DNA of 64,000 bases from Ectobius pallidus (Eukaryota > Arthropoda > Insecta > Blattodea > Ectobiidae). The notes under the pieces were generated by a model, which ran no database searches, had not been told where the DNA came from, and saw nothing but the letters and a program-made list of their open reading frames with translations. A program made the position numbers and the translations under genes. Below are positions 24,317-36,390 of this stretch, piece by piece. Numbering within the stretch: the stretch's first letter is position 1; each line of letters begins with the position of its first letter. Location: positions 68,713,073 to 68,777,072 of the forward strand of contig CAXKWD010000006.1 in the NCBI GenBank assembly GCA_964059195.1, in the 5' to 3' direction.

Positions 24317-24359
24317 AGTGCATGGGGCTATTGTCCCATTCATGGGATGGCCCTGCACT
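24317..24359. other. Compact GC-rich hairpin
   Basis: The arms agtgca-ggg-cccat and atggga-ccc-tgcact face each other across a 2-nt loop, with small bulges. The hairpin is notably GC-rich for this region and lies just past the end of family A copy 1. No function can be assigned; it could be a palindromic insertion scar. Confidence 0.45.
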
Positions 24360-25259
24360 CCATATTAAGACCGCTTGAATCCTCCGTGAATTAGTTGTCA
24401 AGGAAATATACACCGAGCTGCCCATAAATACTAGAGTTTGTTACTAATTTTTACAGTAAGCCTTTGGAAAAATGGAGGATCAAGTCATCTCATTATGATA
24501 AATTTAACACATGTGCTTAATTTTGTATCGATTTACGTTTTAAATTAGGCCTGTCTACTTCAAACGTCTAGTTACTCTAAGTACAGTTTTAATGCACTCA
24601 ACTGTTTTAGGTTATTTCAGTTAATCCGAATGTTTGATAATCCACACAAATCCTCAGTTAGTCTGGATTAAGGAATATCGCCTTTTCTTTATACCTTAGG
24701 TGTTCAAATGCTTGGTGATAATATTCTTGGCCTCTGAGTGAAGAAGGGCATTCTGATCTAATTTACAACAGTATAACCCTTAACTGTTAATTCTGAATAA
24801 TGTAAATAAAGGAAGAGTGTCATTGACGCATGTCAACTCCCACCACAAAACCAAGAACCGCCAGAGAATCTAGATAGAATATTGGATGTTCTATATCTCA
24901 AGACCACTAAAGCAAATTACGACTATAATACCCAGTCATTTTGCATATTGCTTCAAAGTGAGGAGCGGTCGACCTGGCAGGCAATGGAATTATCTGACAT
25001 CCCGGGAACTCAGAGAAAATTCCAGGAATAAACGTGATGGTCAATGTGGTTTCGCTTTGAGCAAGAAGTGTCTTAATCCTGCTCACATGGGAAAACTTGA
25101 AAGAGCTTTCCTGTATCTGCAACAAGCCATTGAAAAGGACTCTTGCAGTTCAAGTTCGCTTTTATTTAAAAAGCAATGAATTCATTGATAAAGATAGATT
25201 TACCGGTATTACTACCTGCAAATGTACTAGAGGCTTTCCCAAGAAGCGACAAGGCGTTT
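24360..25259. other. Unassigned sequence
   Basis: A 97-codon plus-strand frame at 24886-25179 has more balanced composition than its surroundings (the peptide contains KCLNPAHMGKLERAFLYLQQ), but I recognise no family and see no splice context that would make it an exon. The remainder is AT-rich. Confidence 0.3.
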
Positions 25260-26003
25260 AAAAAATCCCTTTAGGCAGGCCTACAGGCTGAGGTAGATTT
25301 CAAAGTGCTTTTGGTTTAATTTATTATCGCTGCGCAGCACTCTTCTTTTTTAGCCTTGGCATGGCAAACCCGCAGTAATAAGAACTGAATTCGGTAAAGA
25401 GGAAGAGCCTACAATCATTTTTTTTTTGACAACAAGAATAGGATATAATATTCTGGGAGGCCGTGCGCAAGATCAGCAATGAATAAAATTAGCAAAGCCG
25501 CTAAACAAGACAAAATTATATTATAGTAATTCTTTTAAGTGTTATTATTTTCAAACATTAAAATCTCGCGTCATATGAGAGCTATCAAGAAACTAGTTAT
25601 TGATTTGTAGAGTACTCATCAAGAGCTTTTCAACGATACCCCACAAGACGTAGTTTCAAAAATTTCGAATTTCCATCCCCTCACCCCCACCCCCACTCGT
25701 ACCCCCAAAAACCCCCGAATTGTTGGTGTCACTGTGAACTCCATAGGGAGTACTCTAATTTATTCAAACAAAGTTTCCCTCTATACTTCATAGGGGCCGA
25801 GATATAAATGTTTTAAAATGTCAACCCCCTCCCCCGACCAACCCCTTGGGCCAATTTTGCCCATTAACGAACTTGTCCGAACTATTGGGCCTAGAAATAA
25901 CCTAATAAAATTTGGTTCAAATATCTTCAAAATTACGGCCGCTATCGTGTAAAGATATATATATATATAAATATCACAATTTTTTTTTGAGCGGGCGGTG
26001 GTT
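25260..26003. repeat. Dispersed repeat family B, copy 2
   Basis: This 744-bp copy shares with 23325-23932 the start, the C-rich tract (here 25677-25717), the phrase ccaattttgcccattaacga, the short TA run and the end gggcggtggttt. It is longer because of an extra ~100-bp segment near 25410-25550. No protein or terminal repeats are evident. Confidence 0.7.
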
Positions 26004-26490
26004 TCGGACTTAGGGGAGCATGAAACGTAAAGATATGAAAGAATTTTTCGAAAATCATGACATGGTATCCATTGCAATAGGTAGATTTTTCTTCGAAATC
26101 TACCTAAAATAGACTGAAATTGCTCCACAATAGTATTTAAACGACAGTTAACAGAGGCAGCGATACAGAAGTGGCGTATAGTAACACTGAAAAAAGAAAG
26201 AAGAAAAAAAAAAGTTTGTAAGAATTTTATATAAGTATTGTGTAAATATTTATATTTAAATTGTATTAAGGTAATAGTATACTGTTCTCAGGTTGCTAGT
26301 CAGGTGAGTGATTGGAAGAGCTCCGACGATTCAGATGAACACACTTCCTCTATCTTCAGGGAGACAATGTCGAGTGTAAAGAGGGTGCTGGTATATACAC
26401 CCGCTAGGAACATCTCAAGTCATTCAGTATTAAGGTAGCTTAATCTTAGATTTAAGTACTAGTAAGTATTATTCAGTATATAGTTAATAA
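26004..26490. other. Unassigned sequence
   Basis: It contains a 9-bp stem (ggtagattt / aaatctacc, 26081-26105) and a 66-codon frame at 26238-26438 ending in TPARNISSHSVLR. The frame could be the eroded C-terminus of the LINE whose 3' tail follows at 26491, but I cannot confirm it. Confidence 0.3.
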
Positions 26491-26550
26491 GCTATGTAAC
26501 TATCACCGGGTGGAAACCCAATTGTAGTTCATAAATATTCATTCATTCAT
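26491..26550 (+). mobile_element. LINE-like 3' end with (ATTC)n tail, copy 1
   Basis: The phrase caccgggtggaaacccaattgtag, followed by ataaatattcattcattcat, recurs in slightly different form at 54419-54475. A conserved 3' end closing with a short tandem repeat is the hallmark of non-LTR elements that prime on a microsatellite-like tail. The body upstream is not recognisable. Confidence 0.55.
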
Positions 26551-26767
26551 ACAATCAATACTATGACAGTCTGAATTTCATGCGAATTAAGTCTCTTGGT
26601 GATATAAATTCGCCTCTTTCCCTTAACCACTGGTTGAGGTATACACCATTACCGTTATCACTATCATCATCATTATCATGTAATCTTAATGGCCAGGTCT
26701 GGTTTATTTACATCAAACCTATTATGTCAAAGCTTCTTGTTCATCCGTCTGTTTCTATGAATACAAA

Positions 26768-26808
26768 ATAATAACAATAATAATAATAATAATAATAATA
26801 ACAACAAC
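26768..26808. repeat. (AAT)n/(AAC)n microsatellite
   Basis: About 14 trinucleotide units, mostly aat with aac at the right edge. Confidence 0.95.
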
Positions 26809-27232
26809 ATCATTCCTGAAATTCAAGCGCAGCTTTCAAATACAGGCCTACATGTAAAGGGAGGAGTATTGGACCCACATCAAACGATCAGTCTACATAT
26901 TTCTACAGTAACGCATTAATTTTTTTCGGCAAAGATTGTTTTCACTTGGCTCAGTACTTCCCATGCTCTCGCAGCATACAAAAGATTATACAATGCCCAT
27001 CGGATTGTTTCTTACAAAAACCCCGGAGCATAAGAGTAATCTGTGGATTTATGATAATCTGAACTCACTGATCTCACTGATAGCTACATTTTTATAGTTA
27101 TAATTTCATAATGCACAAGAGAGTTCATAATTATTACGAATCTATGTATGTATATTATGTGTTTGTGTCTGAAAGAGAGAGAAAAACATATAAATAAGTG
27201 AGAGTGGCGTGTGTGAGAGGAAGAGAGAGAGA

Positions 27233-27268
<36 letters not shown>

Positions 27269-28854
27269 GCGAAATAGAAATACATCTACTGACTAATTAA
27301 CATGACAGGAAATAAAATTTCCATTTAAAATTTTATTCTACTTTCCCTGAGATCAACTTGTTAAGGTACAACGCTCTAAAAGCCCATCATGCTAACTTAT
27401 GAAGTTTGTATTTTGAAGCTAACATGGCCACAGCGATTCTTGGCTTGTCACAGCGGTTTCCATCCTTGATGAAAATAGCCATGTAGCATATGGGGATATA
27501 CTAGGGATGAATACATGTCATAAATGCTGTGGTACTCTGCTAAAATGCAGCAGTAATGGAGAAAGTGCGCTCTCAGGCATGTGGTTTTACGAGAAACATT
27601 AAACAGCCTCCATTTCTTATCGTTTGGCTAAACATACTGTTTTATGAAGCTAAGGGATCTGGTTTTAAATCACTGTGGAAGCACATTATTCTCAATGTAC
27701 AAACACCATTGAATTGTCATTTTTATAATGGTTATTTAAACATGTTTCCTATTCACTATATCACTGTATGTAGGGTATATAATTTATTTATATATACTTA
27801 GCCTATCATATTTCCTGTAATTGCAACCAACTGAATGCAAAGTTTCAGTCCTGATTAGCAATATTTAAAATAAATTATGCTATACACGCCTAAAAACTTT
27901 AAACTATGGAAAGGATATATAATGCAGAAGATTTGCAATGTAATATGCATGTAAGACTGTAAACTCGTTTTTCTCAGTTTCTATTTTTTGTACATTTTTA
28001 TGATTAGAAACTGCTAAGGATTCCACATATTTGGTGCAGCAAGATGTTTTGCAAGTGATTCATGTTTAACCACTTGGTGATTATTATGGACTTTGAATAT
28101 CCCCGATTTTGAAAATGTAATGAACTGATATTATAATTATGTAACCATCACAAAAATCTTTATTTTTTTAATGATTAGATTCTTATTTTTGTTTTTAAAC
28201 GAGGTCCTATCTGAAAAATCTGGCATGACAGTTCTTTTAAAACATGAAACAAAGAAATATATTTTTATATAATATAATTATAATATAAGGGCTATATAAG
28301 GGGTATTTTTAAATAATTAATACTATGAGACATAATGCTTGAGCATGAGGACAAGGGTTAAATATACACTAACCCCTGGTTTGTTAACTTCTGGTTAAAA
28401 TTTAATTTTTCCTTTTGATTCATGCGTTTCACCTGCTTTTTCGGCCGAGAGTTAATTAACATTATTTTAACACTCGCAGGAAATAGGAATGGTTAAAAAT
28501 TCGTTTTTATGAATGCGTTTCATTACGCAGTTCTCTTGTCTTCTTTAATGGAGAATGGCATCAACCACGAAAATGGGAGACTTTAAAAAAATTTACCGAG
28601 GGACAAACTTATCGATATTTTAAAAAGTCTCTACTAATTGCGCTTGTGATGAATTACAAATCAATAAGAGTGCAAAGAAACAAATGTATTAAACGAGCGA
28701 GTTTAATAACATTAACATTGTTCTATGTGTAATTAAAATGTTTTCTTTGGTTCATTAATTATAACTGTCTCTAATCATTACAGTAAATAAGAAATCAGCA
28801 TTAATCTGTTTTCACTCATCTTCTTTATTGTGCTTTTTTCTTTCAAGTGTCATT

Positions 28855-28861
<7 letters not shown>
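26809..28861. other. Unassigned AT-rich sequence
   Basis: No gene recognised. An 81-codon plus frame at 27556-27801 has no family motif. A gaga-type microsatellite lies at 27214-27266. Confidence 0.4.
27214..27266. repeat. (GA)n microsatellite
   Basis: Nearly perfect gaga run with two gagg interruptions on its left side; weaker GA-rich sequence extends left to about 27170. Confidence 0.95.

Positions 28862-28942
<81 letters not shown>
28862..28942. repeat. (TA)n(TG)n compound microsatellite
   Basis: About 24 TA units run directly into about 17 TG units, giving an 81-bp dinucleotide tract. Confidence 0.97.
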
Positions 28943-28943
<1 letters not shown>

Positions 28944-29907
28944 AAAATGTATATGTGCACTTGCAGAATCCAGACTAAAGATACAACAAGGATACCTCAA
29001 ATCAGATGATTTACGTGAAGGTCATTGAACTCTTCCTAGCAGAAAAATCAATATATTAATTTGTTTCTGTTTTCTTCCTCAATAAAAAATTATTCCTCAG
29101 ACTCGCGAGCGACCCCTGGTGATCCCGTAAGGGGATATTCTCAGCGGATTTGTTACCGGGGTGCGCCAGTCCTCTACCTACTTAAACCTAAGGTCACACA
29201 CACCCAGTCCTGAACCCGGGAAAGACATTTAGAGCTGTAAAGGCTATGACTGAAAAGAAATATGAGCATGAAATAAGATATTAATAAAAATGAAACAGGA
29301 GACTAAAATCTTAATCAGGAAGGTGCTGCTGAAGGAATACACTATTATAGGAGAAAATTAAATTAGTGTGACAATTAACATAAAACAGAATATTTGTAGG
29401 CCTAGTTGTTATAAACTTTTTAAATAGTTTGTATTGGCTTTCATGGAGTCGGCTTACAAAGGGATGGGTTTGTTAATTTTCGTAAAATAGCAGTAGCCTA
29501 CAGTAGAAGTGTTGTCGTTATTGTTGCAATAAGTTCTCTATTGAATAAATATATAAGTAAACAACCAGGCATGCTCTCACGAAAAGAATGGTGGAATAGG
29601 AGAGATTATAGCAGCATCAGAATCGAAAAAGGCTGGATTCACGGAAGAGTAATTTCTCCGTATATGCGTATGCATACGGGCGACCAGTACCCGGAGTCGT
29701 TGCATGGTCTGCCGAGAAAACTAGCCCCAGGCACCCCGTGAAAATACAGATAGCCTACCGTTCTGTATTTGTTTATTATTACTTATATTTTTAATATTAT
29801 TGATAAAACAATGTAGGGGTTAATTTAACACCACTCATAATCCTGTGTTAAAACTAACCCTTGTCGATGAAACAAAACTTTCGTCAAATTGAGACTTTAG
29901 AACGTGT
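28943..29907. other. Unassigned sequence with a GC-rich repeat-like piece
   Basis: The segment 29100-29240 is GC-richer (cgagcgacccctggtgatcc onwards). On the minus strand it contains a box B-like cccgggttcagg, so it may be a SINE fragment. The segment 29570-29745 contains a near-palindrome around tatgcgtatgcatac. I see no gene. Confidence 0.3.
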
Positions 29908-30456
29908 AACCGGAAGTAATTCCAACTCTATTGTTATAAATATAATATATTTTTATATTTCGAATGCTTATATATTTTCGAATTGTGCTCATTGAACGAA
30001 TTACGTAAAGTCCCCCATGTCATACTGCTGTGCAATTTTTTTTTTTTTTTTTTTTTTTTGCTTACTAAAGAAAACAGAAAACTAATAATCTCAATAAAAA
30101 GCTTATTTTGTGTACTGGGATTTGACTGTCCGAATATTAATCTGCACTTTTCACATAACCTTTAACCATGTGGGCACATTTAAGAAAAATTTCCTCGCGG
30201 TCTAGGCCACAGCAGACGTTAAACTCACATGTAAGAAGGTAAAAGTGACCTAGCTTTATTTTGTTTTTATGTTAAAATCTAACTTCCTTATTATCATTCG
30301 CCTCCTGCTTTTTTTATTTAGCAATAATAAATTTCCACATAATTAAAAAGAGTGGTATTTTCTGAAAAGCACTCAATAAACACTATTGAAATATAAAAAT
30401 ATATTGGGTGTTCGTTTTAATATAATAGAGATGGAGTTACTTCCGGTTAAACCAGA
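29908..30456. repeat. Inverted repeat pair, possible MITE
   Basis: The phrase aaccggaagtaattccaact-ctatt at about 29908-29932 recurs in inverted form at about 30424-30456 (aaccggaagtaactccatct-ctatt on the minus strand), followed on both sides by T/A-rich continuation. The enclosed sequence is non-coding and holds a 24-T run. Ends and target duplications are not clear. Confidence 0.45.
30036..30059. repeat. Poly-T run (24 T)
   Basis: An uninterrupted run of 24 thymines. It could be the poly-A tail of a minus-strand retrocopy, but nothing recognisable precedes it on that strand. Confidence 0.9.
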
Positions 30457-30831
30457 AGTTCTCAAAATTCGGTAACAACGTTTATGAATTCTCCATTGTG
30501 CTTTTTTTTTCTAAAAATAAATTTAAGGGGTACTCTCGATTTTGACTTGACGGAACATTGCCAGACTTACCCACATATTTAGAAAGAAAGTGGAATAGCA
30601 GACAATATGCATGATGTTATATGACTTTTAAATCCTCTGTGGTGGAGTCAGTTCATACGCCTAGGTATTAATTCTGCTTGTAAGCTGCAAGAAAGTCTAT
30701 GATATGCTCAAAGGGTTTCTTGCACCTTTCACAAACACATAAGGTAACACAACTTATAGAACCTTTATATTTGAAGTCAGTTCATACAACACATAAGGGT
30801 ACAGGATTTTAATCCTCTGTTCAGTGAGTTA

Positions 30832-31431
30832 TGGGCCATTCAGATAGAAACTTAACCGTAAACGTTAGAACGTAAACTTAAACGCAAACTTTAGCACGGC
30901 ATTGAGCATTCGCAATGAAAACTTACACGTAGAAAACAACCAATCACAAACGAGAACGTGAACAGCTTATATAAAATGTCTGCAGCAGACGAAAATACTT
31001 TCATGTTTCTATTAAACATGTGTAGGCCATTAAAAGTTGAAGTCATACAAGCGTATGCAGACATAAAAATTAACAGAATATTATATGGGCTGTATTTACT
31101 ACTGTAGTTAATTTCTTGGGGAACTAATGTTCATATATTTTCCTTCAATGCCGCAATGGATGCCATTTAACATAATGACGAGTTTCTCAGACGCCATCTC
31201 TAGGCTACTTCCACTTCCGTCTCCTGTTCTGTTCTCTGATTGGTTGTATCGTTATTTTTCGCATAAACGTAACGCAGAAGCTTGGTGTTTGCAAGGTTCT
31301 ACGTTACGTTTAATTTTACGTTTAAGTTTCACGTTTACGTGATGCATTGTGAATGGTCACATTGCAAAACATGGCCGCAAGCTTCTATGTTTACGTTACG
31401 TTTACGGTTAATTTTCTATCTGAATGGGCCA
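30832..31431. mobile_element. PIF/Harbinger-type MITE with TTA TSD
   Basis: A 600-bp element bounded by TTA at 30829-30831 and 31432-31434. The TIRs are at least 33 bp with one mismatch; both begin tgggccattcagatagaaa and continue ttaaccgtaaacg. The subterminal regions are rich in acgtaaac/gtttacgt words on both sides. It has no transposase frame. A 3-bp TTA duplication with G/C-rich TIR starts is the established signature of PIF/Harbinger elements. Confidence 0.88.
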
Positions 31432-31434
31432 TTA

Positions 31435-33789
31435 CAAACAAACTCTTGAGCACATAGTAATATTGAGGTAAGGTTGCAATGCTATTGTAGCGCTCACTTC
31501 TTTTCCTGATCGCAGCGCTAATGTCAGGACCCACCTCTCTATGGGTCCTTGGTAGGACCCATAGATAACGAACGTTACACTACAAATAACTACTTTTACG
31601 CAAACGATGAGTATAATCACTTTCATTATTTTGTTTGGCACGAATTTCTCCAGATTTCAAAATTGCTGAAATTAATTACTTTCTCCTATATGAAACTGGA
31701 CGAATCTTTAAGGTATTTGCATACCCCCGAGTACCCTCAGAAAAAAAAAAGCACTGGTTCTCCATATAATTATGCAGGCTATCCCAACACACCGAGTTTG
31801 TCACTGAACCACATGCTTCAAAAGTTATTAGGTGGTGCGGGATTTTTTAACTTGCTCGTAATTATACACACATACACACCGTGTAATACGAAACAACGGA
31901 ATGAACAATGCTAGCATGTGGATTCCCTTCCCGTTGTTTTTTACTTGTCTACCCGTAATATAGGTAGAGAAAGTATTGTATTCGACCTTTTCGATGCTAA
32001 GTTTCCAGCAGAAATACAATGGAGTCCTTTCCATATAAGCAAAGCTCTGCAGGAAAATGCCTGTATCTCTGAACGGCATAGCTCGAGAACGAAAATCTTA
32101 GGGGAAAAAATTATATTTGAGTTAGTTATATTCTAGGGTTGTGACATGAATGGCGACGACTTGCTCTTACTTATACTTTTAGTTCACATGAAGAAAGTTT
32201 CATTTATCACTATTTTCTTGAAAACTGCTCTCACGACTTGTTTAAATTGTGTACGTCAGGTGCTTATAGGCCTACTGAGGGCGAAAACTTTAATTCAAAA
32301 GATTTTATAAAAATTTTCTGAAGGGTAATTATAAGCTATCCATTGTTTTGTATAAGCTTAGGCGTCTTACATGGCGAACAATACAACTGTGCATATTATG
32401 CATGAGGCTGAAACAACTGAAAACGAGTTTCCTGCCCATATTTGGAGTGGAAAAGGTTATGTGAGTGTAAAACATCAGATTTTGAAAATAATAAAAGACC
32501 TACCATTCGACGTTTATAATAAGGTGAATAGTTAGAACTTTGCTTAAATTATAACAACAGAAACTTGAAACAAAGATTGAAATTTACAATATATTGATGA
32601 CATTTAATAGAGTCAACAGATTCTGAAATTAAGGCAGTCTTGAAGTTAAAAGAAATTACGTAAATGTTGGAAAAAAAGTAACTTATTGGTCACTAGGCCT
32701 GGAATAGATATTAATATAGAAAGGATATATGAAGTGATCAAATTTGTAGTGGATTGAGAAAATTCCCACTTCTGGACAAATTGATCCTATTTCAATGGTT
32801 GGGGTAGGATATACAAGTAAAGTTAAGATATACCGGTACTAATAAAAGTCAAATTGTGTAATTCATAAAAATAAATAGTTCTGAGAAGAAAATGGAGCAA
32901 TATTTATAATTTCTACTAAAATCGACAAAGGTATTTAATTCTGGATGGGATTTTATTGTGCTGTTAGGGTATAGAGGTTATGTTTAAAAATGTTTGATTC
33001 CTTAGGCTAACAGATACTCAGCAATTTGATTCATTCAGTAATTGGTAGTTACTAATTTTAATTGCCGATATTGTGGTATATTTTGTGGCCGAAATGATCA
33101 TTGTAGAAATAATGACACTAAATTAATCATGTATTTGTTCAACTTTCGAAACATTAACATTCTGAATAAATGAGATTTGTAGAATAATTTAATAATGCTA
33201 GATTTATAGTTATTTAACGACGAGGGTGTATATTAAGTAGAAATATTTGTTTCAACATTGTGAAGTTATCTAGTTATCTAGGTATCTAGAATTCTAGTGA
33301 TATTTTATGAATGATGCATTTACCATTAATAAATTCAGTGGGATAGACAAGGCTGTATTAACGAACAAGGCAGGAGTTCAATACAATAGGCGCTACGAAC
33401 ATGGGTAGATGTACGCATCGATAAAGCTTTTCCTCTGCCGACAGCCACGGGCTCAAGCGAGCTTTTCCCATCATCCTTAAGTTATCTTATTGCCTACCTT
33501 GAAATAATTCCAACGTTACTCATTTAATAAAATCATCTAGAAACGCATCAACAGAACATAGCGGTTCATTATTTTGCTAACTTATTGTATGAATTTCCTA
33601 TAGGAGATTATAAAAACATAATAGCTTGTTGGCCGCAGTTGCGCTCGTGTGGATTTCAAATTAATAGAAATAATCATCGCTACTCCATTCTTAGTCTTTG
33701 CTAATTTTGTAAAAAATACTGATGAATTTAGTATATTAGAAAGTATTATAGGTCTAATACCATAATCTATATCCATGCAAACGTCGAAC
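31435..33789. other. Unassigned sequence
   Basis: A perfect 8-bp hairpin (tgggtcct-tggt-aggaccca, 31543-31562) lies just past the MITE. A 121-codon plus frame (31549-31914) has no recognisable motif. The remainder is AT-rich. Confidence 0.4.
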
Positions 33790-34905
33790 CCATGACGACC
33801 CCGTTCCGTTTATAATCCCCTTAGCTGTTCAATTTTTGTAAATGCTGAAATACTCGTTCCCTTACTTGTGTTGTATTCAAGCTGAGTTTGAAGAAAATCC
33901 GACAAAAACATCTTTTTAATACAAACTCTTTTAAAAACTTGTTACCTCCTTATGGGTTGATTTAAAACATAAGTGTTTAATTATTATGTTTTGGAGCATT
34001 TTTACAGAGTCCAAGAAAACCGTTAAATAATGTTCTTCCACATAAGCTTTGAAACCCTTATGACTTTGTTTCGTTATAAATCCCCTAGGGGTTGAATTCT
34101 GGAAAATACTGGAATACGTGTTTCATTAATTGCGTTAAATATTTTTAAAAATCCGACAAAAATATTTATCCAATACAAGTACAGTGAGTCCCACGCAAGA
34201 GTTGGCCAATGACGCGGGTTTCTGCGTCGCGGCTGGCACAACTCCAACTCCCGATCAATCGGGTGAAATATCTACGCAAATAAAGCCGCGGTCGTTGTAA
34301 TGATTCAGGTTCTCACATTTACAGTTAAAATTACAATGAAAATAACCACGTACCTAATCACAAGAGATGTTGGAAATGTTCTCCTCTTGCATACGCGCAC
34401 CATTGGCACCTTTTTAAGGAAATTTTCTTTCACGCGCGTAAGTTCAGCTTCCAAGGTAGAATTAATTTCTCTTGTGATATTGTCTTTAAGTTCTTCTTAT
34501 GTATTGGAAATTGACCTATTCACTTTATTTTTCAAGTTTCCCTATAAATAATATTTACATACTGTTAGAAGAACTTAATGGCAATATCACATAGGCCTAT
34601 CAAAAGAGAAAGTAACTCTGTCTCGGAAGCTGAACTTATGCGCGAGAAAGAAAATTTCCTAAAAAGGTGCCAGTATTATCTGGATGCAAGAGGAGAACAT
34701 TTCCAACATCTCTTGTGATGAGGTACGGTACGTGGTGTGTATTAAGTCAATAGAACCGTTAAATAATATTTCTCTATATAAACTTTGGACACCCTTAAGA
34801 CCCCTTTAGGGGATGAATTTTTAAAAGTCTCTTATTAATGAGTCTCTACATTATAAAATAAAACAATTGTCCAAATTTCATATTTATAAGCCTCGGCGAT
34901 GATGA
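33790..34905. repeat. Degenerate modular repeat (three units)
   Basis: Three loosely similar modules contain a ccccttag-gggttgaatt-type phrase, then aaaatact or aaaagtct, then atccgacaaaaa(c/t)at or an equivalent. They lie near 33805-33960, 34075-34180 and 34795-34905. The spacing and decay suggest one dispersed element with internal repetition, interrupted by the hairpin at 34346-34735. The segment 34199-34244 (gagttggcca to caactc) is itself a stem-loop. Confidence 0.4.
34346..34735. repeat. Long inverted repeat (about 150-170-nt arms, 66-nt loop)
   Basis: The left arm 34346-34498 is closely matched, inverted, by the right arm 34565-34735. Shared blocks include cacaagagatgttggaaatg, ttctcctcttgcat, tggcacctttttaa-ggaaattttcttt and aagttcagcttcc. 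Differences are scattered substitutions plus a short insertion containing aggcctat in the right arm. A transcript would fold into a hairpin well over 100 bp. There are no obvious terminal duplications; TIR element, fold-back element or inverted duplication are all possible. Confidence 0.75.
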
Positions 34906-35999
34906 TTCAAAACGTCAGGACTAGTTATTTCGTATATTACAGCGTATGCCGGTAGAAATCGTGGATATTATTCATCATACAGTTTAAACGATCAGCCGGA
35001 ATGATAAATCCATGACTTTAGTCAGAATGCAGTTAGGCCTACAGTAAATGTACTTGAGTTCTCGCTTGAAGATTTTGTTCACATCCCAGTAACGTCTTCT
35101 TGTAAAATAAGTTCTCTCTCGGTGCGATAGCCTATATGATTTATTAGACCTGTAAGAGTTTCATTTATGGTGCTTAATTTTCATTTTAAGTGACACGTTG
35201 TTCACAGTTATTCTCCGTCTTGATTTAAGTGCAGCAGAAGTAAACGATAATACATTATCTTGAAAAATTCGCCATACAAATTAGTGTGGGAAGCAGATAG
35301 TAAATCAGATCCTTAGGTGATGGGGAACTGGTGTGGTCAATGCGTCACATAAGATTTGTTCTCATGTCTTATGGGATAACCTATGTATATTCGTTCAAGG
35401 CAGAAAATTAGCTGAAAAGTTATCTGCTGCTTGATATTTTAAATACAGTATCAGATGATCACCGCATTTTGTCATGGCTATTTAAAGGTAGTTTTGTACT
35501 GTGATTTAGGCTTGTAATGTTTCCCGCAGGAGTGCCTGTAAATTTAAAGGCACGGGACTGTCACATTTACGCATGCAATAACGTCATCCGGTCTCGAAAC
35601 GGCTAACAAGTGACTTAAGTCATGTTAGAATAAACTAAAATAGAAAAAAAATTAAAATTCCTTATACTGAGCACCGATGCTCGTACTGACAGAATAACGG
35701 ACAGTCAATATTCAATTTGTGTAGGTGGTAAAACGAGCGCTGGGGCAACTGTATTTCTCCCGGTATAAGGAAGTCAAAGCAATCGTCCTAGCAGCACTTG
35801 CCTCACGTAGGAGTTGTTCCCACGCCTTGTATCTCGTAGGATATTAATGATTAATTACGATGTACGTTGCATGTGTCATCAAGTATATCTCAAATATATT
35901 CCACACATTCAGTCAGAAAATAAACTATTAGTTCCGTGTACAGTAGACTTCGTGTAAAAAGATCTTAGATCTGCGTTTCACTAGATAAAACGGCTTCCA
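34906..35999. other. Unassigned AT-rich sequence
   Basis: No recognised gene, RNA or repeat boundary. Confidence 0.4.
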
Positions 36000-36390
36000 T
36001 TTTTGATTGCCTTCAAGAAACATTAGGACAAATTGGAAGAAAATCGAACAACGCGTATGATCGTGACTGGGTAACAAAACAAATTTACAAAGAAACATTA
36101 AATGCCTCTAAGCAATAGGCCTAGAGTTACGACAAAAAATGTACAGAGACGAAGCCGTAGAAAATTTTGCACTCGGGAGTGTAAATAGGCCTAGCCTATG
36201 ATATTTTGTACGCGTAGTACGAACCGTGTGGCTAGAATCGTTGAAAGAAGCTTAACATTACATGAAATGAAAACATTTTTTTGTTAATGACTTCAAGGAA
36301 AACGCATGAAAAATGGTAAGAAAATCGAACGACGCGTTTGGTTATAACTGTGTTATACACAAAATTTACACACAATCAAAAAGCTGAGAA
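36000..36390. repeat. Two degenerate direct repeats about 285 bp apart
   Basis: The phrase tgccttcaag, then ggaagaaaatcgaacaacgcgt, then acaaatttaca (36009-36090) recurs at about 36290-36372 as tgacttcaag, ggtaagaaaatcgaacgacg and acaaaatttaca. This indicates an old tandem or dispersed repeat of unknown class. Confidence 0.45.

Noticed and set aside
30036..30059. Poly-T run as a processed pseudogene tail.
   Set aside because: No coding-like or gene-like sequence precedes it on the minus strand and no target duplication was seen.
31549..31914. 121-codon plus-strand ORF as a possible gene.
   Set aside because: The frame contains an A-run-encoded KKK and low-complexity segments; no recognised domain.
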